Counted from the first letter of the stretch, positions 16,776 through 27,116 are shown. The stretch: DNA of 42,479 nt from Pseudomonas synxantha (GCA_945874835.1 CAMCJM010000002.1:1-42479); one strand, 5' to 3'. Numbers and translations: made by a program. The notes: generated from the letters alone by a model not told the origin.

Positions 16776-17428
16776 CCCGCCGCGCGGCGCTCTGTCAGCG
16801 CCAGCTCCACGCCCAGCTGACGCGACAGGCACGGCCAGCGCTGCCAGGCCGCTTCGGTTTGCGGGCTGTGCAGGCGCTCGCGGTAGGCTTGTACGGAGGC
16901 CTGGGCAAAGCTGCTGTCGTCAAGCATGCCGTCAACGGCGTGTTGTACGGCTTCATCCAATTGATTGGCAAACGGCTCGCCGATCAGTTGATGGGCAATC
17001 AGGTTGGCAACAGTGGTGTCGAGCGGAATCAACGGCGCACCTAAGTGGCGGATATAGCGGTCGTTCACTTCTTCCACCAGGCGATGTGCCAGGTAGGCTT
17101 CATCGAGCAACCCCTCAAGCCCTTCATGCCCGTCCATCAAGGCCGGTGGATGCAGAAAGAACGCCTCGGCGACTTTCAGCACGGGCTTTATTTGCGCCTC
17201 AATACCGGCTTCTTGTGCCACCTCGTGGGCCGCTTGCAGCATCTCCGGCACCTGCTCGATATAGGCACTGATAAAGCGCAGCAACACCGCGTCAGTGTCG
17301 ATGCTGGGCAGGCGGATAGACGGGTGTAACTGGTCCAAATGGCCCTGCATCTGCTTGGCCAACTGACCCGTAGTGGCTTCGTGTTGTAGCGCCTGCTGGA
17401 TCAAAGGGTGCAATGCGGCAATATTCAT
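16772..17428 (-). CDS. Conserved hypothetical protein
   Basis: 218-aa ORF, codon-consistent, convergent with the carbonic anhydrase; no family recognised. Confidence 0.6.
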   Translation of the reverse strand: MNIAALHPLIQQALQHEATTGQLAKQMQGHLDQLHPSIRLPSIDTDAVLLRFISAYIEQVPEMLQAAHEVAQEAGIEAQIKPVLKVAEAFFLHPPALMDGHEGLEGLLDEAYLAHRLVEEVNDRYIRHLGAPLIPLDTTVANLIAHQLIGEPFANQLDEAVQHAVDGMLDDSSFAQASVQAYRERLHSPQTEAAWQRWPCLSRQLGVELALTERRAAG

Positions 17429-17785
17429 GACGGCTCCTGAATGTAGGACATGGGCGAGAACCTTAGCTGCCTCAGTGCTGTGAGTAAGAATAGATTGTCA
17501 TAAATATTAAACAGTTATTCGAATCAGCTATACACGTTGCCGATTTTTTGTCGCCGCAGCGGTCGCCGCGGTGCTCAGGCTAGGGCGATTTTTTACTGCT
17601 CATTTCGACCGGCGCGTTGCCAGGTCTAGAGCCCTGGCTATACTCAAAATCGCAAGGCAGTACCTGATAACTCCGAGTCAGCTGCGGCATCCAGCGTTTT
17701 TGCCTGTTTCTTCCTTTTGGAATATGGGCTGAACGGGCCGCCGACTGGGTCGTTGCATAACAAGAACAATCAAGGGGAACCCGCA

Positions 17786-18910
17786 ATGACGCGACATCCA
17801 CGAGTTTGGATGGGCCTTCTGTTGTGGCTGGTATTCAGCTCGGCGCACGCCAGCTGGGGTGTCAACATGACGCCAGGTGCCACCGAGGTCAGCCGCTCCG
17901 TATTTGATTTGCACATGACCATCTTCTGGATCTGCGTCGTAATCGGCGTGATCGTATTCGGCGCGATGTTCTGGTCGATGCTCGTTCACCGCCGTTCCGT
18001 CGGCCAGAAACCCGCCCATTTCCATGAAAGCACCACCGTCGAGATTCTCTGGACCGTGGTGCCGCTGCTGATCCTCATTGTCATGGCGATCCCCGCCACC
18101 AAGGTGCTGATCGATATCTACGACACCAGCGAGTCGGAACTGGATATCCAGATCACCGGCTATCAATGGAAGTGGCACTACAAGTACCTGGGTGAAGACG
18201 TCGAGTTCTTCAGCAACATGTCCACCCCTAGGTCGCAAATCGAGAACCGCTCCGCTAAGGGTGAACATTACCTGTTGGAAGTGGATGAGCCGATGGTCGT
18301 GCCTGTAGGCACTAAAGTACGCTTCCTGATTACGTCCGCCGACGTTATTCATTCCTGGTGGGTGCCGGCGCTGGCAGTGAAGAAAGATGCCATCCCCGGC
18401 TTTATCAACGAGTCCTGGACGCGCATCGAAGAGCCCGGCATTTACCGTGGCCAGTGCACCGAGCTGTGCGGCAAGGATCACGGCTTTATGCCGGTGGTGG
18501 TCGAAGCCAAGTCCAAAGAGGATTACGCCGACTGGCTCGCCGAGCGCAAACAACTCGCGGCCGCCGAGAAGGAGCTGACCAGTAAGGAATGGACCATGGA
18601 CGAACTGATGGTGCGCGGCGAAAAAGCCTACGTGACCGCCTGCGCGGCCTGTCACATGCCCGGTGGTGAAGGGTTGCCGCCGATGTTCCCGGCACTCAAA
18701 GGTTCGGCCATTGCTGTCGGCCCGGCCAAGGGGCACATCGACATCGTTGTCAATGGCAAGCCCGGTACCTCAATGGCTGCCTTCGGCAAGCAACTCTCGG
18801 AAGTCGATATCGCCGCGATCATCACCTACGAACGCAATGCCTGGGGCAATGCGGTAGGCGACATGGTCACGCCAAAAGACATCCTCGCGTTCAAACAGGC
18901 TCAGGAGTAA
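17786..18910 (+). CDS. coxB: Cytochrome c oxidase subunit II with C-terminal cytochrome c domain
   Basis: CuA motif CTELCGKDHGFM, haem c motif CAACHMPGGEG, two N-terminal TM segments. Confidence 0.94.
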   Translation: MTRHPRVWMGLLLWLVFSSAHASWGVNMTPGATEVSRSVFDLHMTIFWICVVIGVIVFGAMFWSMLVHRRSVGQKPAHFHESTTVEILWTVVPLLILIVMAIPATKVLIDIYDTSESELDIQITGYQWKWHYKYLGEDVEFFSNMSTPRSQIENRSAKGEHYLLEVDEPMVVPVGTKVRFLITSADVIHSWWVPALAVKKDAIPGFINESWTRIEEPGIYRGQCTELCGKDHGFMPVVVEAKSKEDYADWLAERKQLAAAEKELTSKEWTMDELMVRGEKAYVTACAACHMPGGEGLPPMFPALKGSAIAVGPAKGHIDIVVNGKPGTSMAAFGKQLSEVDIAAIITYERNAWGNAVGDMVTPKDILAFKQAQE

Positions 18911-18914
18911 GGAC

Positions 18915-20519
18915 ATGAGTGCAGTGATCGATCCGGGCCACGTTGGCCACGGTCATGCCGGACATGACCATCACCACGGCCCGGCCAAGGGCCTGATGCG
19001 CTGGGTGTTGACCACCAACCATAAAGACATCGGCACCATGTACCTGTGGTTCAGCTTCGCCATGTTCCTGCTCGGCGGGTCGATGGCCATGGTGATCCGT
19101 GCCGAGTTGTTCCAGCCGGGCCTGCAGATTGTGCAGCCGGAGTTCTTCAACCAGATGACCACCATGCACGGCCTGATCATGGTCTTCGGTGCGGTGATGC
19201 CGGCCTTTGTCGGCTTGGCTAACTGGATGATCCCGCTGATGATCGGCGCGCCGGATATGGCCCTGCCGCGCATGAACAACTTCAGCTTCTGGTTGCTCCC
19301 AGCAGCCTTTGGCCTGTTGGTCAGTACCCTGTTTATGGAAGGCGGCGGGCCAAACTTTGGCTGGACCTTCTATGCCCCGCTGTCGACCACCTACGGGCCG
19401 GAAAGCACCACCTTCTTTATCTTCGCCGTGCACCTGATGGGCATCAGTTCGATCATGGGCGCGATCAACGTGGTCGCCACCATCCTCAACCTGCGTGCGC
19501 CCGGCATGACCTTGATGAAGATGCCGCTGTTCGTCTGGACCTGGCTGATCACCGGCTTTTTGCTGATTGCCGTGATGCCGGTGCTGGCGGGCTGCGTGAC
19601 CATGATGCTGATGGATATCCACTTCGGTACTAGCTTCTTCAGTGCAGCCGGTGGTGGTGATCCGGTGCTGTTCCAGCACGTGTTCTGGTTCTTCGGTCAC
19701 CCCGAGGTGTACATCATGATCCTGCCGGCGTTCGGCGCGGTGAGTGCGATCATCCCGGCCTTCGCGCGCAAGCCATTGTTTGGCTACACCTCAATGGTCT
19801 ACGCTACCGCAGCGATCGCTTTCCTGTCGTTTGTGGTTTGGGCGCACCACATGTTCACCGTGGGCATTCCGCTGACCGGCCAGCTGTTCTTTATGTACGC
19901 CACCATGCTGATTGCCGTACCCACCGGGGTGAAGGTGTTCAACTGGGCTAGCACCATGTGGCGCGGTTCGATGACCTTTGAAACGCCGATGCTGTTCTCC
20001 GTGGCCTTCGTCATTTTGTTCACCATCGGTGGTTTCTCCGGGTTGATGTTGGCCATCGCCCCGGCGGACTTCCAATACCACGACACCTACTTTGTGGTGG
20101 CGCACTTCCACTACGTGCTGGTGCCGGGTGCCATCTTCGGCATCTTCGCCTCGGCGTATTACTGGCTGCCCAAGTGGACCGGCCACATGTATGACGAAAC
20201 CCTCGGCAAGCTGCATTTCTGGATGAGTTTTGTCGGCATGAACCTGGCGTTCTTCCCGATGCACTTCGTCGGGTTGGCCGGCATGCCACGGCGCATCCCC
20301 GACTACAACATGATGTTCGCCAACTTCAACATGGTGTCTTCGATCGGTGCCTTTATGTTCGGGGCCACCCAGTTGTTGTTCCTGTTTATCGTCATCAAGT
20401 GCATTCGTGGTGGTAAACCGGCTCCGGCCAAACCCTGGGATGGGGCTGAAGGGCTGGAGTGGTCAGTGCCATCGCCTGCGCCTTATCACACCTTCAGCAC
20501 GCCGCCTGAAGTGAAATAG
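18915..20519 (+). CDS. coxA: Cytochrome c oxidase subunit I
   Basis: WFFGHPEVYIMILPAFG, VWAHHMFTVG, HFHYVLVPGAIFGIF haem-copper oxidase motifs. Confidence 0.96.
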   Translation: MSAVIDPGHVGHGHAGHDHHHGPAKGLMRWVLTTNHKDIGTMYLWFSFAMFLLGGSMAMVIRAELFQPGLQIVQPEFFNQMTTMHGLIMVFGAVMPAFVGLANWMIPLMIGAPDMALPRMNNFSFWLLPAAFGLLVSTLFMEGGGPNFGWTFYAPLSTTYGPESTTFFIFAVHLMGISSIMGAINVVATILNLRAPGMTLMKMPLFVWTWLITGFLLIAVMPVLAGCVTMMLMDIHFGTSFFSAAGGGDPVLFQHVFWFFGHPEVYIMILPAFGAVSAIIPAFARKPLFGYTSMVYATAAIAFLSFVVWAHHMFTVGIPLTGQLFFMYATMLIAVPTGVKVFNWASTMWRGSMTFETPMLFSVAFVILFTIGGFSGLMLAIAPADFQYHDTYFVVAHFHYVLVPGAIFGIFASAYYWLPKWTGHMYDETLGKLHFWMSFVGMNLAFFPMHFVGLAGMPRRIPDYNMMFANFNMVSSIGAFMFGATQLLFLFIVIKCIRGGKPAPAKPWDGAEGLEWSVPSPAPYHTFSTPPEVK

Positions 20520-20529
20520 GAGAACGGCC

Positions 20530-21096
20530 GTGAGCGAAGGAATCAGTACCCGCGCCCTGGTCAGCCGCCTCTTGGTGGTAGTGGTGGTGATGTTCTGTTT
20601 TGGCGTCTTCGTCCTGCCGCCCTTCTATGACGCCATGTGCCGGGTATTTGGCATTAATGGCAAAACGGCCGATGCCTATCAGGGCGTGCAAACGCAGGAC
20701 GATAGCCGTCAGGTGCGCGTGCAATTTCTCGCGACCAATGCCGCAGGGATGCTCTGGAGTTTCGGGCCCACGGCGGACGAGTTAACGGTGCACCCTGGCG
20801 AGGCGCGCGACATGCTGTTTATTGCGCACAACCCGACTGATCAACCCATGAGCGCGCAGGCTGTGCCCAGCGTTTCACCCGCGCGCGCCGCGGCTTTTTT
20901 CCACAAGACCGAATGCTTCTGCTTTACCCAACAAGTGCTGCAACCCGGGGAGCGTATCGAAATGCCGGTACGCTTTATCGTCGACCGTGACCTGCCCAAG
21001 GATGTTCATCACCTGACCCTGGGCTACACCCTGTTTGACATCACGGCGAGCAAACCGCCGGTTGCCCACGTGACCCTTGCCCGGGCGGCACAATAA
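20530..21096 (+). CDS. ctaG: Cytochrome c oxidase assembly protein Cox11/CtaG
   Basis: VQFLATNAAGMLWSFGP, FFHKTECFCFTQQVLQPGE copper-binding CFCF motif. Confidence 0.94.
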   Translation: MSEGISTRALVSRLLVVVVVMFCFGVFVLPPFYDAMCRVFGINGKTADAYQGVQTQDDSRQVRVQFLATNAAGMLWSFGPTADELTVHPGEARDMLFIAHNPTDQPMSAQAVPSVSPARAAAFFHKTECFCFTQQVLQPGERIEMPVRFIVDRDLPKDVHHLTLGYTLFDITASKPPVAHVTLARAAQ

Positions 21097-21108
21097 GGAG
21101 AACAACCC

Positions 21109-21996
21109 ATGTCGACTCACGAACAGTATTACGTTCCCGCGCAAAGCAAGTGGCCGATTATTGCCACCCTCGGGCTGCTGATTTCGTTCTACGGTCTTGG
21201 CACTTGGTTCAACGACCTGTCTGCAGAGCGTGACGCTTCAAACGGCCCGCTGATCTTTTTCATTGGCAGCCTGTTTTTGGCTTACATGCTCTTTGGCTGG
21301 TTTGGCAATGTGATCAAGGAGAGTAGCGACGGACTCTACAGCCCGCAGATGGACCGCTCCTTCCGCTGGGGCATGAGCTGGTTCATCTTCTCCGAAGTGA
21401 TGTTTTTCGCCGCTTTCTTCGGTGTGCTGTTTTACGTGCGAACCTGGGCGGGCCCCTGGTTGGGCGGGGAAGGCGACAAAGGGTTGGCCAACATGCTCTG
21501 GCCAGGTTTTGAGTACAGCTGGCCGATGCTCAATACGCCTGATCCCAAGCTTTATCCAGCACCCAGCGGCACCATCAGCGCCTGGGGCCTACCGCTGATC
21601 AACACGCTGTTGCTGGTGGCTTCCAGCATCACCTTGACCTTTGCCCACCATGCGCTGCGCAAGAACCATCGAACCGCACTGACGCGTTGGTTGGCGCTGA
21701 CGGTTATTTTGGGCATCGCCTTTTTGATTCTGCAGGTCGAGGAATACATCTACGCCTACAACGAACTGGGCCTGACGCTGGGTTCGGGGATCTACGGCGC
21801 GACCTTCTTTATGCTGACAGGCTTTCACGGCGCGCATGTCACCTTGGGCACTGTGATGCTCGTCATCATGCTGGTGCGAGTGATGCGCGGACACTTTACT
21901 CCCGAGCAGCACTTCGGCTTTGAAGCTGCTGCCTGGTATTGGCACTTTGTTGATGTGGTGTGGATTGGTTTGTTTGTTTTTGTCTACGTGATTTAA
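21109..21996 (+). CDS. coxC: Cytochrome c oxidase subunit III
   Basis: FRWGMSWFIFSEVMFFAAFFGVLFY, LTGFHGAHVTLGT, AAWYWHFVDVVWIGLFVFVYV. Confidence 0.95.
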   Translation: MSTHEQYYVPAQSKWPIIATLGLLISFYGLGTWFNDLSAERDASNGPLIFFIGSLFLAYMLFGWFGNVIKESSDGLYSPQMDRSFRWGMSWFIFSEVMFFAAFFGVLFYVRTWAGPWLGGEGDKGLANMLWPGFEYSWPMLNTPDPKLYPAPSGTISAWGLPLINTLLLVASSITLTFAHHALRKNHRTALTRWLALTVILGIAFLILQVEEYIYAYNELGLTLGSGIYGATFFMLTGFHGAHVTLGTVMLVIMLVRVMRGHFTPEQHFGFEAAAWYWHFVDVVWIGLFVFVYVI

Positions 21997-22001
21997 CGCG
22001 G

Positions 22002-22205
22002 CTACCAGGTGACTTGGGGCACCAGTTGGCCGCTGTAGAAACCCCAGGCAATCAGCGCAACGGTCAATGCCGTGAGGGTGACGCGCACGGTCAGCGCATT
22101 GACCAGCCGTGCGGAGTGACCTTCATCTTTGACTAAGAAGAACAAACCGCTGAACAGGCTAATCAGTGTTGCCAGCAGTAACAGGACGATCGCGGCCTTG
22201 AGCAT
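22002..22205 (-). CDS. DUF2909 / twin transmembrane protein
   Basis: 67 aa, two hydrophobic helices, antisense within the cox cluster, a position known from other pseudomonads. Confidence 0.75.
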   Translation of the reverse strand: MLKAAIVLLLLATLISLFSGLFFLVKDEGHSARLVNALTVRVTLTALTVALIAWGFYSGQLVPQVTW

Positions 22206-22288
22206 GCGTAACTCCCATGATGTCGGGGTGGGGAAATGTACTTCAGTCGCAGTATAGCCAGGCTCTACCCGCTGACAGGGTGCATGTC

Positions 22289-23020
22289 ATGAATGGTTTT
22301 CGGCCTGGCTGGCTGCCCAGCGTCGTGGTGCTGCTGCTGTTGCCCTGCCTGATTGCCTTGGGTTTCTGGCAACTGGCGCGTGCCGAGGAAAAACGCATGC
22401 TGCTGGCCAGTTATGAGGCGCAACAACAAGCTTCGCCGATCAATCTGGATGCATTTGAGCGCGAATCCGATCCGGCCTACAAACGGCTACGCCTGCACGG
22501 TTTTTTTGATGCCCGGCATAGCTTGCTGCTGGATAACCGCATTCGTGACGGCAAGGTTGGCGTTGAGGTGTTGCAACCGTTTTACGATCAGCCCAGCGGT
22601 CTTTGGGTGTTGCTCAATCGCGGCTGGTTGCCTTGGCCGGATCGGCGCATTACGCCGCGCTTCGCCACGCCGGACACCCCACTCACGCTGCAAGCCACCG
22701 TCTATGTGCCGCTGGGCGAAGCGTTTCAACTGCAAACCGCACCACCCTCGAATGATTGGCCGCGCCTGATCAGCGAGGTCAAAGTCGATGCCCTGTGGCA
22801 GCAATTGGGGCGCGGCGGTTTGGCTTACGAGGTGCGCCTTGAACCTGGCCCGGCTTCCTTCCAGGTCAGCTGGCCGGTGGTTGCCATGAGCCCTGACAAA
22901 CACACGGGATACGCCGTGCAATGGTTCGCCCTGGCGGCGGCTTTGCTTGGTTTGTTTATTTATTTAGGTCTAGTTAACGCACGGGAGATTCACCATGAAC
23001 CCAGCCATCGCCCTGCCTGA
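22289..23020 (+). CDS. SURF1 family cytochrome oxidase assembly protein
   Basis: LIALGFWQLARAEEKR, LLDNRIRDGKVGVEVLQPF, WVLLNRGWLPWPDRR, GYAVQWFALA. Confidence 0.88.
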   Translation: MNGFRPGWLPSVVVLLLLPCLIALGFWQLARAEEKRMLLASYEAQQQASPINLDAFERESDPAYKRLRLHGFFDARHSLLLDNRIRDGKVGVEVLQPFYDQPSGLWVLLNRGWLPWPDRRITPRFATPDTPLTLQATVYVPLGEAFQLQTAPPSNDWPRLISEVKVDALWQQLGRGGLAYEVRLEPGPASFQVSWPVVAMSPDKHTGYAVQWFALAAALLGLFIYLGLVNAREIHHEPSHRPA

Positions 23021-23579
23021 GGTTTCACCTGGCCAGCGCCTGCGTGGTCGGCTGCAACTGATCATGATTCTGGCTGTCGTTATCGCCCCGATGTTGCTGG
23101 CCAGCGCCATGTATCACTTGCGTTTCTGGGTGCCGGAAACCCGCAGCTATCACGGCGAACTGATCGGCACCGGTCAGACCTTGGCTGATCTGGGCGTGGC
23201 GGGCGTTAATCAAGAGAGCTGGCAATTGCTGGTTACCGTGCCGCAGCACTGCGATGAACGCTGCAAAGAGTTGGTGTATGTCGCGCGTCAGGTGCACATC
23301 GGGCTCAATCGCGAGGTAAGCCGTGCCAGTCATGCTTTGGCCAGTGCGCTGCCACTGAGCGTTGAATATGACGCTAAGCTGCGCCTGGAGTACCCGCAAC
23401 TGGCGCGTTACCCGTTGCAGCCAGATGCCTACAGTAAAACCGCCGGTAAGGTCGAAGGCGCACAACTGTGGATTGTCGATCCGCACGGTAATCTGGTGCT
23501 GCGCTACGACAGCAGCAGTAAGGGTAAAGCCATTCTTAAAGACCTGCGTCATCTGCTGAAAATTTCGCAGATCGGCTAG
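22995..23579 (+). CDS. Conserved protein of the cytochrome oxidase cluster (Sco/thioredoxin-like fold possible)
   Basis: N-terminal TM segment; CDERCKELVYVARQVHIGL; LWIVDPHGNLVLRYD; overlaps SURF1 and precedes ctaA. Confidence 0.7.
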   Translation: MNPAIALPEVSPGQRLRGRLQLIMILAVVIAPMLLASAMYHLRFWVPETRSYHGELIGTGQTLADLGVAGVNQESWQLLVTVPQHCDERCKELVYVARQVHIGLNREVSRASHALASALPLSVEYDAKLRLEYPQLARYPLQPDAYSKTAGKVEGAQLWIVDPHGNLVLRYDSSSKGKAILKDLRHLLKISQIG

Positions 23580-23607
23580 CCGCTGCTGTGAAGGGATGTT
23601 GTGAATC

Positions 23608-24669
23608 ATGGTTTACAGCAAGGAGTTCCAGATGGCTAAACCCGGATACCGTTTTGCTCTTTTCGCCACGGCCCTAACGTTGCTGGTGGTGCTGTTGGGG
23701 GTATACACGCGCCTGACCCATGCCGGTCTGGGCTGCCCAGATTGGCCGGGCTGTTATGGGTTTATCGGCGTGCCCATGAGTGAGCACAAGCAGGCCATCG
23801 CTGAAGCGCGCTTTCCCGATGCCCCCGTGGAAGTGGCCAAGGGCTGGTACGAGATGATCCACCGTTATTTTGCTGGCGCATTGGGCTTTGTCATTCTGGG
23901 TTTAGCCGTGCATGCGCTGCGTCGCCGCAGCAACGTTGAACAACCGTTGAAGCTGCCTTTGGCGCTGCTGGCGCTGGTGACGCTGCAGGCGGCCTTTGGT
24001 ATGTGGACGGTGACCCTCAAACTCTGGCCGCAAGTGGTCACGGCGCACCTGCTGGGCGGTTTTGCCACCCTCAGCTTGGTGTTCCTACTCACCCTGCGCC
24101 TCTCCGGACGCTTCCCTCCACTAAATGCCACACCGCGCCTGCGCGCGTTGGCTGCCACCGCACTGCTAGTGGTGGTGGGCCAGATTGCGCTGGGCGGCTG
24201 GGTTAGCAGTAATTATGCCGCCGTGGCCTGTGTCGATTTGCCCACTTGCCATGGCGAGTGGTGGCCTGCGATGGATTTCGCCAACGGATTTCACCTGACC
24301 CAGCAGATCGGCCCGAATTATCTCGGCGGCCAGCTCGACAGTGACGCGCGCACCGCCATTCATATGAGTCACCGTATCGGTGCTGTGCTGGTCACCTTGG
24401 TGCTGTTGGCATTGGCGTGGCAGCTCAAGCGCCATGCCCAGCCGCGCTTGGCCGCATTGCTGGTAGCGGCCCTGGTGCTGCAGATCAGCCTGGGCATCAG
24501 CAACGTAGTGCTGCACCTGCCGCTGCTGGTGGCGGTGGCACATAACCTCGGCGGTGCGGCGCTGCTGCTAACCGTGGTATTGATCAACTATCGATTGCGC
24601 AGCCGCCTCTGGCAGCGCGCTACCGTTTCTGATGCGCCTCGCGGCTTTGTCGCGATACCGAGCAAATAA
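23608..24669 (+). CDS. ctaA: Haem A synthase (COX15/CtaA); start may be 23632
   Basis: LGVYTRLTHAGLGCPDWPGCYGF, MIHRYFAGALGF, HMSHRIGAVLVTL. Confidence 0.92.
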   Translation: MVYSKEFQMAKPGYRFALFATALTLLVVLLGVYTRLTHAGLGCPDWPGCYGFIGVPMSEHKQAIAEARFPDAPVEVAKGWYEMIHRYFAGALGFVILGLAVHALRRRSNVEQPLKLPLALLALVTLQAAFGMWTVTLKLWPQVVTAHLLGGFATLSLVFLLTLRLSGRFPPLNATPRLRALAATALLVVVGQIALGGWVSSNYAAVACVDLPTCHGEWWPAMDFANGFHLTQQIGPNYLGGQLDSDARTAIHMSHRIGAVLVTLVLLALAWQLKRHAQPRLAALLVAALVLQISLGISNVVLHLPLLVAVAHNLGGAALLLTVVLINYRLRSRLWQRATVSDAPRGFVAIPSK

Positions 24670-24691
24670 CAACAATAAAAGGAGAGACCCT

Positions 24692-25591
24692 ATGGCTACT
24701 CTTGCGCGCGAACAACAGGCTCATGCCGGCTGGCGTGATTACCTGGAACTGACCAAACCCAAGGTCGTGGTGCTGATGCTGATCACCTCGCTGGTTGGCA
24801 TGTTCCTCGCCACCCGAGCGGGGGTTTCCTGGCAGATTCTGATCTTCGGCAACCTCGGCATTGGCTTGTGTGCCGGTGCGGCGGCGGCGGTGAACCATGT
24901 GGTTGATCGGCGCATTGACTCGATCATGGCGCGCACCCTCAAACGCCCTGTGACCGCCGGGCGCATCTCGCCCAGCGCCGCGTTGGGTTTCGCCCTGCTC
25001 TTGGCCGTAGCCGGGATGGCGCTGCTACTGACCTTCACCAACGAGCTGGCGGCCTGGCTGACCCTCGCGTCCCTGCTGGGCTATGCGGTGCTCTACACCG
25101 GTTTTCTCAAGCGGGCTACGCCGCAGAACATTGTTATTGGTGGTCTGGCCGGGGCTGCGCCACCGTTGCTCGGCTGGGTAGCTGTAACCGGGCACATCAG
25201 CGCCGAGCCGTTGCTGTTGGTGCTGATCATCTTCGCCTGGACACCGCCGCACTTCTGGGCGCTGGCCATTCACCGCAAGGAGGAGTACGCCAAGGCCGAT
25301 ATCCCCATGCTGCCGGTGACCCATGGCGAGCACTACACCAAGGTGCACATTCTGCTTTACACCCTGGTCATGTTTGCCGTGACCCTGCTGCCCTACGCCA
25401 TTCACATGAGCGGCCTGCTCTATCTGGCCTGCGCGGTGCTGCTGGGTGGGCGGTTCCTCTATTGGGCCAGCGTGCTGTACCGTGACAGCCGGCCGCATGC
25501 GGCGATCAACACCTTCAAATACAGCATCTGGTATCTTTTCGCGCTGTTTATCGCCCTGCTGGTGGATCACTACCTGCTGCTCAATCTCTGA
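24692..25591 (+). CDS. cyoE: Protoheme IX farnesyltransferase
   Basis: YLELTKPKVVVLMLITSLVGMFLA, AAAAVNHVVDRRIDSIMARTLKRPV, WTPPHFWALAIHRKEEYAKADIPMLPV. Confidence 0.95.
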   Translation: MATLAREQQAHAGWRDYLELTKPKVVVLMLITSLVGMFLATRAGVSWQILIFGNLGIGLCAGAAAAVNHVVDRRIDSIMARTLKRPVTAGRISPSAALGFALLLAVAGMALLLTFTNELAAWLTLASLLGYAVLYTGFLKRATPQNIVIGGLAGAAPPLLGWVAVTGHISAEPLLLVLIIFAWTPPHFWALAIHRKEEYAKADIPMLPVTHGEHYTKVHILLYTLVMFAVTLLPYAIHMSGLLYLACAVLLGGRFLYWASVLYRDSRPHAAINTFKYSIWYLFALFIALLVDHYLLLNL

Positions 25592-25597
25592 GGCCCC

Positions 25598-26230
25598 ATG
25601 ACTCGAACCCAGACCACCGTATTTGTCCTTGTCACCCTCGTTGCGCTGGTGCTGGGGTTGACCGTTAACAAGGTGTTGAACAGCAAAGGACAGGGTGATC
25701 CGACTGTGTTGCTGGATGCCGGTATTGTGCTGCTGCCGCAGAGCCGCAGCCTGCCGGAACTGAGCCTGACCAATCAGGATGGCCAGACGGTGGCCGTCGA
25801 CCAACTCAAGGATCAATGGAGCCTGTTGTTCTTTGGCTACACCTTCTGCCCGGACATCTGTCCGGCCACCCTCGCCCAGTTGCGCCAGTTGCAAGGTCAA
25901 TTACCGCCGGCGACGCTGAGTAAGTTGCGCATCATCATGGTCACGGTGGATCCGCACCGCGACACGCCGGAGCAGTTGAAGAAGTATTTGGATTATTTCG
26001 ATGCTGGCTTTATCGGCCTGACCGGTGAGCAAGCCACCATCCAGAAATTGGCCAATGGCGTAAGTATTCCGTTTATTCCGGCTGATACCAGCAAAGAGAA
26101 TTACACCGTCGACCACAGCGGCAACCTGGTGCTGCTCGGGCCGGATGGCAAGCAGCGTGGCTTTATCCGTGCGCCGATCAACAATGCCAAACTGGTCGCA
26201 CAGTTGCCGGGCTTGCTGGGCCGCCCCTGA
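25598..26230 (+). CDS. SCO1/SenC family copper chaperone
   Basis: LLFFGYTFCPDICPATLAQLRQL CxxxC motif; VTVDPHRDTPEQLKKYLDYF; DHSGNLVLLGPDG. Confidence 0.92.
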   Translation: MTRTQTTVFVLVTLVALVLGLTVNKVLNSKGQGDPTVLLDAGIVLLPQSRSLPELSLTNQDGQTVAVDQLKDQWSLLFFGYTFCPDICPATLAQLRQLQGQLPPATLSKLRIIMVTVDPHRDTPEQLKKYLDYFDAGFIGLTGEQATIQKLANGVSIPFIPADTSKENYTVDHSGNLVLLGPDGKQRGFIRAPINNAKLVAQLPGLLGRP

Positions 26231-26265
26231 TCTACTTGCCTTGCGCTGTTGAGCGTACTGCCAAC

Positions 26266-26307
26266 AAAAAAATGCCGTTCACCCCTGTGGGTGAACGGCA
26301 TTTTTTT
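26266..26307. terminator. Bidirectional rho-independent terminator AAAAAAATGCCGTTCACCC-CTGT-GGGTGAACGGCATTTTTTT
   Basis: Perfect 19-bp inverted repeat with 4-nt loop between convergent Sco and metQ genes. Confidence 0.95.
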
Positions 26308-26345
26308 CGGGCGGGGTTTGGCGTTATGAACGCCTGCGCGACGTC

Positions 26346-27116
26346 TTAGAACGCCGGCACCACTGCACCTTGGTACTTCTCGGCGATAAAGGCTTTAACC
26401 GCGTCGCTGTTCAGCGCCTTGGCCAGTTTCTGCAGGCCAGCGTTGTCTTTGTTGTCGGCACGGGCCACCAGAATGTTGACGTACGGCGAGTCGCTGCCTT
26501 CGATGGCCAGCGCGTCTTTGGTTGGGTTGAGCTTGGCTTCCAGGGCGTAGTTGGTGTTGATCAGCGCCAGGTCAACCTGAGTCAGCACGCGCGGCAGGGT
26601 GGCGGCTTCCAGCTCACGCACCTTGATGGCTTTGGCGTTCTCAACGATGTCTTTCGGCGTAGCGAGGATGCTGGCTTCCGGCTTCAGGGTAATTACCCCG
26701 GCCTTTTGCAGCAGCAGCAGCGCGCGGCCGCCGTTGGTGGCATCGTTGGGGATCACCACGTTGGCGCCTTGCGGCAAGTCGTTCAGGCTTTTGTGTTTGC
26801 TCGAGTACGCACCAAAGGGCTCAACGTGCACACCGGCAATGCTGACCAGCTCGGTGCCACGGCTTTTGTTGAATTCATCGAGGTATGGCTGGTGCTGGAA
26901 GAAGTTGGCGTCCAGGCGCTTTTCCGCCACTTGCACGTTGGGCTGCACGTAGTCGGTGAACACCTTGATGTTCAGCTCAACCCCTTCGGCAGCCAGGGTC
27001 GGTTTAACGAATTCGAGGATTTCCGCGTGGGGTACGGCGGTGGCGGCGATGTTCAGGCTTTCGGCCTGGGCCGAGAAGGCAGCCAGTGCCGCGACAGCAG
27101 CGAGCAGTTTTTTCAT
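26346..27116 (-). CDS. metQ: D-methionine-binding lipoprotein/periplasmic protein of an ABC transporter
   Basis: MKKLLAAVAALAAFSAQAESLNIAATAVPHAEILEFVKPTLAAEGVELNIKVFTDYVQPN (NlpA family). Confidence 0.93.
   Translation of the reverse strand: MKKLLAAVAALAAFSAQAESLNIAATAVPHAEILEFVKPTLAAEGVELNIKVFTDYVQPNVQVAEKRLDANFFQHQPYLDEFNKSRGTELVSIAGVHVEPFGAYSSKHKSLNDLPQGANVVIPNDATNGGRALLLLQKAGVITLKPEASILATPKDIVENAKAIKVRELEAATLPRVLTQVDLALINTNYALEAKLNPTKDALAIEGSDSPYVNILVARADNKDNAGLQKLAKALNSDAVKAFIAEKYQGAVVPAF

Noticed and set aside
17678-18736. 352-aa minus-strand ORF antisense to coxB
   Set aside because: Shadow of coxB; no own motifs.
22002-22205. Antisense small ORF inside the cox cluster as a spurious call or novel gene
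   Set aside because: It matches the DUF2909 twin-TM protein commonly found at this position in pseudomonads, so it is a real but ordinary gene.
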